Source: Anolis sagrei (lineage: Eukaryota > Chordata > Lepidosauria > Squamata > Anolidae). Taken from it: a DNA stretch of 64,000 nt. Position numbers and translations under genes: made by a program. Positions 12,500 to 22,855 of this stretch are shown here, piece after piece (positions within the stretch are counted from its first letter, which is position 1; the number at the start of each line of letters is the position of its first letter). The stretch spans positions 149,613,074 to 149,677,073 of the forward strand of contig NC_090021.1 in NCBI RefSeq assembly GCF_037176765.1. Direction: 5' to 3'. Below the pieces are notes generated by a model. It had not been told where the DNA came from and made no database searches. It saw only the letters and a list, made by a program, of their open reading frames with translations.

Positions 12500-13640
12500 A
12501 GGGTAGAGTTTCTCAACCTGGGGGTTAGAGACCCTAAATTGGGTCTTTTTAGGTCCACGTCGCGGGAGCACGAAAGGATGGAGATAGTCCCAAAAAAAAG
12601 ATCAAAAAACAAGGTTTATTTTAGTTTCTTCATGAAGAAGACAGACAGCCGGGTAGCATGCACAGATGCTATCCTTCAAGTGGCTGCCATGCCCCCCTTG
12701 GCTTTTGACCACCAAATATATAACCTCAAGTAAACAAGAACATTTTTTGTCATGGAAAGTACTCTCTTTCCAGCCCCCTCTCTTGACCTTTTGATGGAAA
12801 GTATCTTCTTGTACTCTGCGCTTCAAAAAACAACATTTGAAGTTAACCACAAGCATCCTGTGTAAGAAAGTTCCTCTTGTACTCAAAAACATTTTCTTCC
12901 ATATTGCTCTTTTTAAGTCAGAGAAAGGGTATGTCTCTCTTTTGCTGTTAATTTCATTCAAAGCCCCTTACTCAGAGACCCTTGAGGCCTCCTTCAATGA
13001 GGGTTCTGTGTGGGAAGTTTGGCCCAATTCTATCGTTGGTAAGGTTCAGAATGCTCTTTGATTGTAGGTGAACTATAAATCCCAGTAACTACAACTCCCA
13101 AAATGTCAAGGTCTATTTTCCCCAAACTCCATCAGTGTTCACATTTGGGCATCTTGAGTATTCATGCCAAGTTTGGTCCAGATCCATCATTGTTTGAGTC
13201 CACAGTCCTCTCTAGATGTAGGTGAACTACAAGTCCAAAACTCAAGGTCAGTGCCCACCAAACCCTTCCAGTATTTTCTGTTGGTCATGGGAGTTCTGTG
13301 TGCCAAGTTTGACTCAATTCCATAGTTGGTGGAGTTCAGAATGCTCTTTGATTGTAGGTGAACTATAAATCCCAGCAACTACAACTCCCACAGGACAAAA
13401 CCAATACCCTCCCCCAATCCCACCAGTATTCAAATTTGGGTGTATCGGGTATTTGTGCCAAATTTGGTCCAGTGTATGAAAATACGTTCTGCATATCAGA
13501 TATTTACATGACTATTCATAACAGCAGCAAAATGACAGATATGAAGTAGTAACAAAACTAATTTTATGGTTGGGGTTCGCCATAACACGAGGAAGTGTAT
13601 TAAGGGGTCGTGGCATTAGGAAGCTTGGGAACCACTAGGG
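12500..13640 (+). mobile_element. Degraded hAT-type element with internal repeats
   Basis: Left end AGAGTTTCTCAACCTGGGGG and right end TTGGGAACCACTAG resemble the terminal repeats of the other hAT copies here. From about 13000 to 13480 the body has imperfect tandem units around GATTGTAGGTGAACTATAAA and CCAAGTTTGGTCC. A separate insertion occupies about 12550-12990. No transposase reading remains. Confidence 0.6.
12550..12990 (-). mobile_element. Possible solo LTR, minus strand (fossil)
   Basis: Unique sequence interrupting the hAT-type element. On the minus strand it has a TATATATT box about 100 bp before an AATAAA-type signal and a T-rich end, the layout of a retroviral or Gypsy LTR. No internal region is present, and the exact ends and a target duplication could not be fixed, so the call is tentative. 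Confidence 0.35.
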
Positions 13641-13879
13641 CCTTCTATACACCCCTCTTATGAACTCTTATGGACTTTCCATTAACTTTATAGGAACTTG
13701 TATAAACTCTTGCCAAACTTTTTGAACTTTTATGGACTTTGGGGGGGGGGGTGACTTCCCCTTAGACCCTGCATGATTCCCCCTCTTCCTATGAACTCTC
13801 AGTATGCTCCCCTGCCCCATTCCTTATTCCCTATATGTATGTATGCCTATATGAAAAATATGAAGGAAAGCAGCCTGTT

Positions 13880-14445
13880 TCATAAAAGCCAGCAACTCAT
13901 GGGTCTTGGAGTTTCCAAAACTTCCTGAGCCAATAATTCTCTAACAAAGCATTTCACCGAGCTCCGAGAATTACTTGGGAAGGAATCCCGCTGGAGCATT
14001 GCAGCGCACCCAAATACCTGGGAGTCACTCTGGACCGTGCTCTTACCTACAAGAAGCACTGCCTGAACATCAAGCAACAAGTGGGTGCTAGAAACAATAT
14101 CATACGAAAGCTGACTGGCACAACCTGGGGTTCACAACCAGATACAATGAAGACATCTGCCCTTGCACTGTGCTACTCCGCTGCTGAGTATGCATGCCCA
14201 GTGTGGAACACATCTCACCACACTAAAACAGTGGATGTGGCTCTTAATGAGACATGCCACATTATCACAGGGTGTCTGCGCCCTTCACCACTGGAGAAAT
14301 TACACTGTCTACCCTGGACCGTGGACCTACAAGAAGCACTGCCTGAATATCAAACAAAAAGTGGACGCTAGAAACAATATCATACGAAAGCTGACTGGCA
14401 CAACTTGGGGATCACAACCAGACACAGTGAAGACAAAGGCTGGAT
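13880..14445 (+). mobile_element. Vingi-like LINE fragment with internal duplication
   Basis: Encodes PKYLGVTLDRALTYKKHCLN, then VGARNNIIRKLTGTTWGSQ, ALALCYSAAEYACPVWNTSH and CHIITGCLRPSPLEKLHCLP, the post-polymerase region I associate with the Vingi clade of squamate LINEs. The segment at 14049-14160 recurs at 14330-14440 with few differences, so the fragment contains a direct duplication or two joined copies. Confidence 0.65.
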
Positions 14446-14606
14446 GGCCATCTGTTGGGGCCTGCTTTTGGCTGATGAGATAGGATTGTTGTTGTTGTGT
14501 GCTTTCAAGTCATTTCAGATTTAGGTTGACCCTGAGCGAGGGCTGGATAAATGACCGTGGAGGGCCAGATCCGGCCCCGGGGCCATAGTTCGGGGACTCT
14601 TGCCCT
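14445..14606 (+). mobile_element. CR1 scrap and partial hAT element
   Basis: GGCTGGATGGCCATCTGTTG is a CR1 remnant. From about 14460 the sequence matches the right half of the hAT copies at 29816 and 34362 (GCTTTTGGCTGATGAGATAG, then CCCTGAGCGAGGGCTGG), ending near GGGGACTCTTGCC. Confidence 0.6.
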
Positions 14607-14654
14607 ATACAGTAATATTGCAGGGGCTGCAAATAACTTTCATAGTCCCCCCCC

Positions 14655-14950
14655 CCCCCCAGGCCCGTAGCCAGGATTTCGTTTCGGGGGGGGGGGGGCT
14701 AAAAAAAATTCGGGGGGGGGGGGGCTGAGTCTGAATGAAAGAGGGTCTAGCCTAGCAAACCTTTTGTATCATTACCCCAATACCCCCATGCATATGGGAT
14801 ATATTGAGTATGGTGATCAGATCATGATATGAATAAACATAACAGTTTAAATAATGCTCCAGTAAGGCCTTTTCGCGAACCACCATGAGAATTTCGGGGG
14901 GGGGCTGAAGCCCCCCGAGCCCCCCCCCCCCCCGGCTACATGCCTGCCCC
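14655..14950. mobile_element. Short element with CCCGTAGCCAGG ends and G/C runs
   Basis: Left end GGCCCGTAGCCAGGATTTCG and right end CGGCTACATGCCTG are inverted copies. Just inside each lie long G or C runs (about 14683-14722 and 14896-14934). The middle is AT-rich and non-coding. It looks like a MITE of unassigned superfamily. Confidence 0.5.
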
Positions 14951-15183
14951 CCCCCATCCTTTCATTTTTATTGAGCAATAGGAGATAAAGAAGAAACAGG
15001 TATACCTGGGAATGTGATATTTTTATCTGAGGAAGTGTGAAAGAGCAAAAATGGATGCACACTGAGAAATGGATGAACCTCTCCCGTAAGGAAATGTGAT
15101 GCTCTCCATTTCCCCATATCTGTGTTGTGCAAACATGTCATTAGTAAGTAACATTCTATGGGCTATTTGCTTTTCACCCACAG

Positions 15184-15253
15184 GAAGGTTCGTTTGTGTA
15201 CCTGTCTCTGGGGGGAAGTGTTGCAAAATCAGACAGTGTCATTGCCTCATTGT
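15184..15253 (+). CDS. EBPL: EBPL coding exon 2
   Basis: Encodes EGSFVYLSLGGSVAKSDSVI then ASL plus one base. It directly continues exon 1 (LVHAVL/EGSFVYLSL) and supplies the conserved glutamate of the HxxxE-like EXPERA region. Acceptor CACAG, donor TTGT/GTAAGT; a tryptophan codon is split with exon 3. Confidence 0.92.
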
Positions 15254-15442
15254 GTAAGTATATCATATACATAAAAGAAACTCATGGAAATCTGTTATAA
15301 TATTCTTCATTTCTTCTACAATTCATTAGTGCTTTTTTTTAAAGCATTTAGTTGTGTTTTTTAAATTAAATTTGTAAAATATTATTTTTTTCCAGCAGTA
15401 TTAAGCACATTAGCAGAAAATGTGGCTTCAGCAACATCTCCA

Positions 15443-15662
15443 AGGCCCCTTCTACACTGTTATATTATTTGTTTATTTATTTACTGTATTTGTATACCGC
15501 CTTTCTCAGACTAATCTAGATCTTCAAATCTGGATTAATCCAGATTATCAAATCAGATAATCCACAATATCTGCTTTGAACTGGATTATATGAGTCTATA
15601 CTGTCAGATAATCTGGTTCAAAGCAGATAATCTGGATTTTATATGGCAGTGCAGGTGGGGCT
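15443..15662. mobile_element. Palindromic MITE family 1 with nested L2 tail scrap
   Basis: Begins GGCCCCTTCTACACTGTTAT and ends TATGGCAGTGCAGGTGGGGC, with AATCCAGATTATC inverted motifs inside. A TATTTGTATACCGCCTTTCT segment near 15484-15510 is an L2-type 3' tail in reverse. Confidence 0.65.
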
Positions 15663-15725
15663 CAGGCTATTATTTAATCTTAACCTTTATGTCTTATCAT
15701 CTTAACTAATTAATAATATATAACA

Positions 15726-16206
15726 AATTTTGTTATATGACGTAATTAAGGAATAGTGGCACATCATATACTCTAGTCTTATTGTTTTTAATAGGGTGAC
15801 TCATTAATTAGGGCAACATTTTCCTAATCTAGTCTAATAACACTATGTAACACAATTTTTGTTCCTGAGTTATAAATGTCACTTCCTAATAGGATCTCTC
15901 ATATAAAACATGGAGCTGCATAAACTTTGCTTTTGTGGGACCTTCTGCAGCACGTTTTACTATAGTTGTTCAATGAATATCTCATAGAGTTACAACCAAT
16001 TCAACCTAGTTTGTAGCAGCCAGAAAAACAAAGTTTCTGGAGTATAACAATTACTTTCAAAGTCAGTACTGCACAATTAAACAGGAATAATACTTTCAAG
16101 CCAGGAACAGAAAATGTTTCAAATTTTGTTATATAACGTAATTAAGGAATAGTAGCACATTATATACTCTAGTCTTATTGTTTTTAATAGGGTGACTCAT
16201 TACCTT
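15726..16206 (+). repeat. Pair of direct 80-bp repeats
   Basis: The sequence at about 15726-15806 (GACGTAATTAAGGAATAGTG, then CTCTAGTCTTATTG) returns at about 16126-16206 with a handful of substitutions, 400 bp apart in the same direction. No family recognised. Confidence 0.7.
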
Positions 16207-16323
16207 ATTAAACATAATTGTAGTGAAGAAGTCTCCAATGTGAAAAAGTTTACCTTCCAGCACATACGTAATGGTAATCTGAAATACCTATGACTAATTA
16301 AGATTCCACTGATTCCATCACTA

Positions 16324-16436
16324 ATTGCTTATTTTCATGTTTACATTTTTAATATTCGCTATACTACAATTAGCGAATATTCAAAATGTAAACATGAAAA
16401 TAAGCAATAATTTTAATATTCGCTATACTACAATTA
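16324..16436. repeat. 37-bp-arm hairpin plus direct repeat at a SINE junction
   Basis: Left arm 16324-16360 and right arm 16372-16408 are inverted copies with one mismatch, separated by an 11-base loop (ATACTACAATT). The segment 16346-16372 is then repeated directly at 16410-16436, immediately before a SINE. Confidence 0.85.
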
Positions 16437-16765
16437 GGAGCCCCCGGTGGCGCAGTGGGTTAAAGCGCTGAGCTGCTGAGCTTGTTGACCGAAAGGTCGC
16501 AGGTTTGATTCCGGGGAGTGGTGTGAGCTTCCGCTGTCAACCCCAGCTTCTGCCAGCCTAGCAGTTCGAAAACATGCAAATGTGAGTAGATCAATAGGTA
16601 CCGCTCCGGCGGGAAGGTAAGGGTGCTCCATGCAGTCATGCCAGCCACATGACTTTGGAGGTGTCTATGGACAATGCCGGCTCTTCGGCCTAGAAATGGA
16701 GATGAGCACCACACCCCAGAGTCAGACATGACTGGACTTCATGTCAGTGGACAACCTTTACTTTT
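16437..16765 (+). mobile_element. Sauria-type tRNA-derived SINE, full length
   Basis: Starts GGAGCCCCCGGTGGCGCAGT with the pol III A box (TGGCGCAGTGGGT) and B box (GGTCGCAGGTTTGATTCC), and ends in GGACTTCATGTCAGTGG and CCTTTACTTTT, the BovB-like tail of Sauria SINEs. It is flanked by a perfect 12-bp target duplication ATACTACAATTA (16425-16436 and 16766-16777). About 329 bp and well preserved. Confidence 0.9.
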
Positions 16766-17094
16766 ATACTACAATTAATGTCTGCATTTTAACTATCTAT
16801 ATAAGCTAGCATTTTTTTGCTTGTAAATGCTCTAAAGCATTTTTTTGACCAGGGACCACTTTGATTTTTTTGTTGTTGTTAGCAGGAACCACAAGGTTCA
16901 AGAATAATAAACTGTGTTCATCTAAAAATAAACATCAATCCAGGCTTTTAACATATTCATTAAACTTAATAGTAACATGAATTAAGAGTACTATTATAAT
17001 ATGAAAAAGAACATTTTAAATAGAAAATGAATATGGTTTGCATTGGTGTGATTTTTGAGCTTGCATCTTTTTTACAAGTTGGCCTAATATTATT

Positions 17095-17640
17095 GCTCGA
17101 GGAAGCAGGAAGGAGGAAGGGAGGAAGGGGAGGAAGAAAGGACCAAGGAAGGAGGGAGAGAAGCAAGAAGAGATGAAGGACTGGAGGAAGAGAGTGAAGA
17201 AAGGAAGGAAGCGAGCAAGAATGTGGGAGAGGAGGAAGGAAGAAAAGAAGGAAGGAGGGCTATCTATCGGGGTGCTTTGAATGCAATATTCCTGCTTCTT
17301 GGCAGGGGGTTGGACTGGATGGCCATGAGGTCTCTTCCAACTCTACGATTCTATGATTCTATGAGGAGAGCAAGGAAGGAAGGAAAGAAGATGGAGGAAG
17401 GGATAGTACCAAGGGATGGAAGGAGGAAGGAAAGGATCAAGGAAGAAAAGAAGGAAGGAGGGAAGAAAGGAGGGATTGGAAGGAGTGGCGCGGGGTGGGG
17501 GGAGGATGGGGCCAAGGAAGGAAGGAGGGAGAGAACGAAGCAAGCTGGAAGGAGAGAGGTAGGGAAGGAAAGAAGGAAGGAGGAGAGGGCAGGAAGAAAA
17601 AGAGGGAGTGTAGGAAGGAAAGAATACAAAATCCACATTG
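17095..17640 (+). repeat. GA-rich low-complexity tract with CR1 tail insert
   Basis: More than 500 bp of GGAAGGAAGGA-type purine-rich DNA, interrupted at about 17262-17365 by a CR1 3' tail (GGGGGTTGGACTGGATGGCC). Long open frames on both strands are low-complexity artefacts. Confidence 0.9.
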
Positions 17641-17950
17641 AATGGATTATATGGCAGTTTATATGGACTCTGATAACCCAGTTCAAAGCAGATGCCATAA
17701 AACTCTCCAGCAGTGTGCAAAAGAATGAGGAAGTACTCCATCGATGTAACAAATGGATGGTGAAGCAACAGCTCCCCCAGTGGGCAGAATTCAAAAAGCA
17801 TACCCTCATGAAGCTGGAAAGTTAAATAGCCTCTGTGCGTCTGTCTATATATGTTGTGTGTCTATGGCATTGAATGTTTGCCATGTATATGTGCATTGTG
17901 ATCCACCCTGAGTCGCCTGCGGGGTGAGAAGGGCGGAATATAAATAAAGA

Positions 17951-17984
<34 letters not shown>

Positions 17985-18034
17985 TGGATTATCGGCCTTG
18001 GTATTCTGGGTTATATGACTGTGTGGAAGGGCCC
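17629..18034. mobile_element. Palindromic MITE family 1 split by an L2-tailed SINE
   Basis: MITE halves lie at 17629-17695 and about 17983-18034 (GGGTTATATGACTGTGTGGA). Between them stands a 3' fragment of a tRNA-derived SINE with an L2-like tail, GATGGTGAAGCAACAGCTCC to GCGGGGTGAGAAGGGCGGAA, ending in an AATAAT microsatellite. The same SINE is longer at 35196-35690 and 53960-54430. Confidence 0.75.
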
Positions 18035-18242
18035 TCTCTCTCACTCCTCCCCCTCCCTCTCTCCCTCTTTGCCTGTTTCTACCTGGGGATAAATCAAATG
18101 TTAGTCCCACCTTGAAGGGTTGCATTGAGAGATGAAGTTTACAGAATTGGTGGCTAGTAAGTCCTATCATGGGATTCACTCCTGGGAGCAGCATTGGTTC
18201 TAACCCCTAGTTTTTAATGTTTGCTATTTCAGTGATTATATA

Positions 18243-18640
18243 GCACTAGCTGTGCCCTGCCACGCGTTGCTGTGGCCTATAGTAAAACTTATCAAAGTTG
18301 AGGTAGATATCTGGACTATTATGAAAGAGAGGTCCCTACCTATTCCTTCCCCCTTTTCCTCCCCCTTTCTCTCCTTTCTTCCTTCTCTACCTCTTTCTTT
18401 CTTTCACTACTTGGTTTCATCCTTCTCTCTTTCCTTCATTCCCTCCCCCTTTCTTCCTTTGCCTTTCTTCCCTCCCTGTTTGCTTCCTTCTTTCACTTTT
18501 TATTTCCTTTTATTTTACCACCATCATAACAATAACAATAATTCAATGCATTGCCTCTGGGACCTGACACCTCTCCCATTCCTCCAGGGTCTCATAGGAA
18601 CAATAGCATAATAATAATAATAATAATAGAAATAACAACC
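18243..18640 (+). mobile_element. Unclassified GCCACGCGTTGCTGTGG element with pyrimidine-rich core
   Basis: Begins AGCACTAGCTGTGCCCTGCC followed by ACGCGTTGCTGTGGCC, then about 230 bp of CT-rich DNA. The same head motif opens the segments at 18640, 42047 and, on the minus strand, 53915. See the joint finding. Confidence 0.55.
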
Positions 18641-18989
18641 TTTACCCGCCACGTGTTGCTGTGGCCAATCTTCCCTCTTTCTCTCCTTCTTTCCCTCCTT
18701 CCTTCCTTCCTTCCCTCCCATCTTTCCTTCTCCTCTTCTTTCTCTATCTCTTTCCTTCCTTCCCCCTTTTTCTTTCTTTTCTGCTGTCTCTCTTTTCTTT
18801 CCTTCCATCTTTCCTTTTCTTTCCTTTTCTTCTTCCTTCTTTCTCTAACTTTCCTTCCTTCCCCCTTTTTCTTTACCTCCCTTTCTCTTTCTTCCTTCTT
18901 TCCTTCCTTCCTGTCTTTCCTAGATTTTGACAGGGCGGGAAGGGGCGGGGTGGGGTTTGGAGGTGGCGTGAAGTAAAAGGAGGTAAGAT

Positions 18990-19310
18990 TGGGGTGGGGG
19001 AGTGATGGAGCATGGGGTTGCGTGTGTGTGTGCGGCGGCGGGGGGGAGTGATGGAGCGTGGGGTTGTGTGTGTGTGTGCGGCGGCGGGGGGAGTGGGGTT
19101 GCGTGTGTGCGTGCGGCGGCGGGGGGAGTGATGGAGCATGGGGTTGCGTGTGTGTGTGCGGCAGCGGGGGGAGTGGAGTTGCGTGTGTGTGTGCGGCAGC
19201 GGGGGAAGTGATGGAGTGTGGGGTTGCGTGTGTGTGTGCGGTGGCGGGGGGAGTGATGGAGTGTGGGGTTGTGTGTGTATGTGCGGCAGGGGTTTGTGTG
19301 TGTGCGGGAA
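18990..19310 (+). repeat. GC-rich minisatellite array
   Basis: Six to eight imperfect units built from GGGGTTGCGTGTGTGTGTGC and GGCGGCGGGGGGAGTGATGG, with unit lengths varying because some copies lack the GATGGAGCATG part. Codon-like open frames exist on both strands but only reflect the repeat. Confidence 0.9.
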
Positions 19311-19427
19311 GCGGCACGGCGGGGCTTGGAGTGGGCATGGTTTCCGCAGAGGGAACGTTGGCCGGAAGGGCATGTGCGCGCGCCAGGGAACTTGCGGCTG
19401 GGCGCCAATGCGCATGCTCAGTTGTTT

Positions 19428-20069
19428 TGCCGTTTTGTGAGTGTGTTGTTGTGTTGTTTTTCATTTTGAGTAGATATGTTTGTACCTTGTGGGTTGTGTT
19501 ATGGGCATGGGAATTTTGGTTAAGTTTTGTTGGGGTTTTTTTGAGTTTTGTTTTTTTGCCATTTTGAGTGTGTTGTTGTGTTGTTTTTCATTTTGAGTAG
19601 ATATGTTTGTACCTTGTGGGTTGTGTTATGAGCATGGGAATTTTGGTTAAGTTTCGTTGGGTTTTTTTTGAGTTTTATTCTTTTGCCGTTTTGTGAGTGT
19701 GTTGTTGTGTTGTTTTTCATTTTGAGTAGATATGTTTGTACCTTGTGGGTTGTGTTATGGGCATGGGAATTTTGGTTAAGTTTCGTTGGGGGATTTTTGA
19801 GTTTTGTTGTTTTGCCGTTTTGTGAGTGTGTTGTTGTGTTGTTTTTCATTTTGAGTAGATATGTTTGTACCTTGTGGGTTGTGTTATGGGCATGGGAATT
19901 TTGGTTAAGTTTCGTTGGGGGATTTTTGAGTTTTGTTGTTTTGCCGTTTTGTGAGTGTGTTGTTGTGTTGTTTTTCATTTTGAGTAGATATGTTTGTACC
20001 TTGTGGGTTGTGTTATGGGCATGGGAATTTTGGTTAAGTTTCATTGGGGGTTTTTTGAGTTTTGTTTCC
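19428..20069 (+). repeat. 127-129-bp minisatellite, five units
   Basis: Units start at about 19428, 19557, 19684, 19813 and 19942, each beginning TTGCCGTTTTGTGAGTGTG or a close variant and including TTTTTCATTTTGAGTAGATA and GTACCTTGTGGGTTGTGTTA. Neighbouring units are almost identical, so the array is young. Confidence 0.95.
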
Positions 20070-20124
20070 TCGTTGGATGCCCCTAACAAATTTATATATA
20101 TAGATAAGTTAATGGTATATTTAA

Positions 20125-20274
<150 letters not shown>

Positions 20275-20429
20275 TGAGTATTTGTAAAGAAATGAAAACA
20301 ATTTGCTGCAATAAAACACACGCTTCTTTGATAGATTCCCTGAATTCATCCAGGTAATAACATTATGAATTCAGATTATATCAAAACATATTATTTCATT
20401 TCAGGATACAAATAGCAGGAGAAGTGATG

Positions 20430-20611
20430 GCCTTTAACTGTAATTTTATATTGTTGCATATCCATATGTTTTATGTAATTATGATATTGTTTATTGTTTG
20501 CGTTTTCGGTTTGCGTTCGGTCATTCTTTATTGTAATTGTTGTTTGGGCTTGGCCCCATGTAAGCCACTCTGAGTCCCCATTGGGGAGATGTTGGCGGGA
20601 TACAAATAAAG

Positions 20612-20652
<41 letters not shown>

Positions 20653-20656
20653 CATT
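20430..20656 (+). mobile_element. L2 3' tail
   Basis: TTGGGCTTGGCCCCATGTAA, AGCCACTCTGAGTCCCCATT and GGGGAGATGTTGGCGGG, then a (TTA)n microsatellite. This is the standard L2 3' end seen many times in this window. Confidence 0.8.
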
Positions 20657-20785
20657 AAGAATTAATAGTGGCTCATTCTCCTGCTAGAACTTTTTTTTTA
20701 ATGGTCATTACAAACCTTTAATTCAGTGAAGATCACACCTCAGAATGTATTATGCTTCTGCATGAACTATTGCATTCCCTTTGAT

Positions 20786-20917
20786 CAGGCATGGGCAAAC
20801 TTCAGCCCTCCCGGTGTTTTGGACTTCAACTCCCAGAATTCCTGACAGTCAGCAGGCTGTTAGGAATTGTGCGAGTTGAAGTTCAAAACCTGGAGGGCTG
20901 AAGTTTGCCCATACCTG
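20786..20917. mobile_element. Palindromic hAT MITE family 2
   Basis: About 132 bp with ends CAGGCATGGGCAAACTTCAG and its inverse, and the characteristic ACTTCAACTCCCAGAATTCC centre. Flanks CCTTTGAT and CTTTAGAT agree at six of eight positions. Related copies stand at 30485-30619, 43244-43379, 61285-61410, and a piece at 24633-24683. Confidence 0.75.
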
Positions 20918-21488
20918 CTTTAGATGTTGTGTTTACATTGGGAAGCCATCATCCTCTCTCCAGGCACACAGGCCGGAAAACTTGTGGGGACGAGAGAGAG
21001 GGCCTTCTCTATGGTGGCCCCCCGGCTCTGGAATTCACTCCCCAGAGATATTAGGCAAGCCCCCACGCTGGCAATCTTCAGGAGGAGCCTGAAAACCTGG
21101 TTATTCCAATGTGCCTTCAGTGATTGAATTTAAGATACTCCCTGACCAAACTTTGCATAAAATGACCTCGGAAGCACTTTATTTGATGGTTCGTGCAATT
21201 AAATCCTTCCTTATCCCCGGATCCTCCTCCCGATAATTTATATTGTCCCATCTCCCAGTGTTTTAAAATTTTATCATTGAGTTTGGCCCTGCCCAACTTA
21301 ATCCTCTGTGTTTTAATGTTTTATTTGCTTTTGCTGTTCACTTATTATATTTGTTTTGCATTTTATGTATTTTATTTTCTGGTTTTGTTATGCTTTTGTG
21401 TTATATTGTGTTACTGTATTGTTGGGCATGGCCTCATGTAAGCCGCACCGAGTCCCCCTGGGGGAGATGGAAAGGGGTATAAATAAAG

Positions 21489-21525
<37 letters not shown>
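20918..21525 (+). mobile_element. L2 LINE 3' end with C-terminal coding remnant
   Basis: Encodes GTRERAFSMVAPRLWNSLPR and IFRRSLKTWLFQCAFSD before a stop, the conserved C-terminus of these elements, then a 3' UTR ending CCCTGGGGGAGATGGAAAGG and (TTA)n. Confidence 0.8.
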
Positions 21526-21526
<1 letters not shown>

Positions 21527-21775
21527 ATGCTCCCTCCTCTCCTGATCAGTCTGAAGTGGTGGTTGGCTGCACTTTGGAAACTTTCTAAAAAGAATAACTT
21601 CATTGTAAATCTAAGCATCACAGTGTGTCTTCATTTTCCTTCTTATAGTACTCTTCCATATATTTTTTCACATTTTTATATGTTATTTTTCCTCAGTGAT
21701 TTCATGCTGCTCTGTAAAATAAACACTCAAAATATTTTGGTTTTGGTTTTGATATTAATAATAAAGGACAGATAG

Positions 21776-22093
<318 letters not shown>

Positions 22094-22376
22094 TGACATT
22101 ATAATTGCCAATTCAAATTAACTGTGGCTTGACCTTGAATCTCGCCAATATAGAAAGCTACTTCTAGGAGCAGAAGAGCAAAATGAAAAGTTGATTTTTT
22201 AGATGAAGACCACAAGGCATCTGATAATTTTCCTACCCCTGATCAAAAAATAATATGAGAATGAATATTAATAAAACAATTACAATACGTAGCTTATAAA
22301 GACTTCAGTGACTCTGCAGCCAGTAATGAAAGGACCAAGGCATTGACATCTCTGACGCATCCTCTGTTTGGATATC
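22094..22376 (+). other. EBPL: EBPL 3' UTR
   Basis: Unique sequence after the stop with AATAAA at 22270-22275, a plausible polyadenylation signal 177 bp downstream. A second AATAAA cluster near 22838 belongs to the following LINE tail and could serve as an alternative site. Confidence 0.55.
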
Positions 22377-22855
22377 AGCCAGCAAAATCAAGAAATAGTT
22401 TTCTGAGATCTACAGAGATACTTGCAGGAACACGTCAGCAAGCTAGAGTCCAATAGTGGCAGGTGAAAACCCAGAGCCTCAGTGAGTGGCTGAGACCAGA
22501 TGAGAAACTCCTTCCCGTGCACACAGAAGAGTGAATGACCTGGAAGGTGCTGAACAGACTGCGCTCTGGCACCACGAGATGCAGAGCTAACCTTAAGAAA
22601 TGGGGCTACAAAGTGGAATCCACAACATGCGAGTATGGAGAAGAGCAAACCACAGACCACCTGTTGCAATGCAACCTGAGCCCTGCCACATGCACAATGG
22701 AGGACCTTCTCACGGTGACGCCAGAGGCACTCCAAGTGGCCAGATATTGGTCAAAGGACATTTAATAGAATACCAAGTCTGCAAACTTTGTAGGTTTTTT
22801 TAATACATTATAACTATTTTCAATTAGTTTCTGACACAATAAATAAAATAAGTGA
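22377..22855 (+). mobile_element. Vingi-like LINE 3' end
   Basis: Encodes TWKVLNRLRSGTTRCRANLK, KWGYKVESTTCEYGEEQTTD, HLLQCNLSPATCTMEDLL and then LEVAR-like and WSKDI ending residues. The cysteine/histidine pattern CEYG-HLLQC is the C-terminal zinc-binding motif seen in Vingi and I-group LINEs. A 65-bp piece of it (ACTTGCAGGAACACGTCAGC) recurs at 23200-23267. Confidence 0.65.

Larger units (their letters stand above)
18640..20105 (+). mobile_element. Second copy of the unclassified element, expanded by minisatellites
   Basis: Opens with CCCGCCACGTGTTGCTGTGG, passes through 270 bp of CTTT/CCTT-rich DNA, then a GC-rich array (18990-19300) and a 127-129-bp minisatellite (19428-20069). It closes with a TTTATATATATAGAT-type end like the 3' end at 42606. 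No coding sequence; the long open frames follow the repeat units. Confidence 0.5.

Noticed and set aside
16437-16540. Possible tRNA genes at SINE heads (16437, 35210, 55893, 56416)
   Set aside because: A and B boxes are present, but the bodies and tails are those of SINEs and no cloverleaf-length unit stands alone.
17223-17825. 200-residue open frame and antisense frames of about 150 residues over the GA-rich tract
   Set aside because: Composition is almost entirely the GGAA-type repeat plus a CR1 tail and SINE sequence; no domain and no splice support.
18592-19464. 290-residue minus-strand frame rich in histidine, threonine and proline
   Set aside because: It follows the GC-rich minisatellite and the CT tract; the repeat unit creates the frame and antisense frames exist at the same place.
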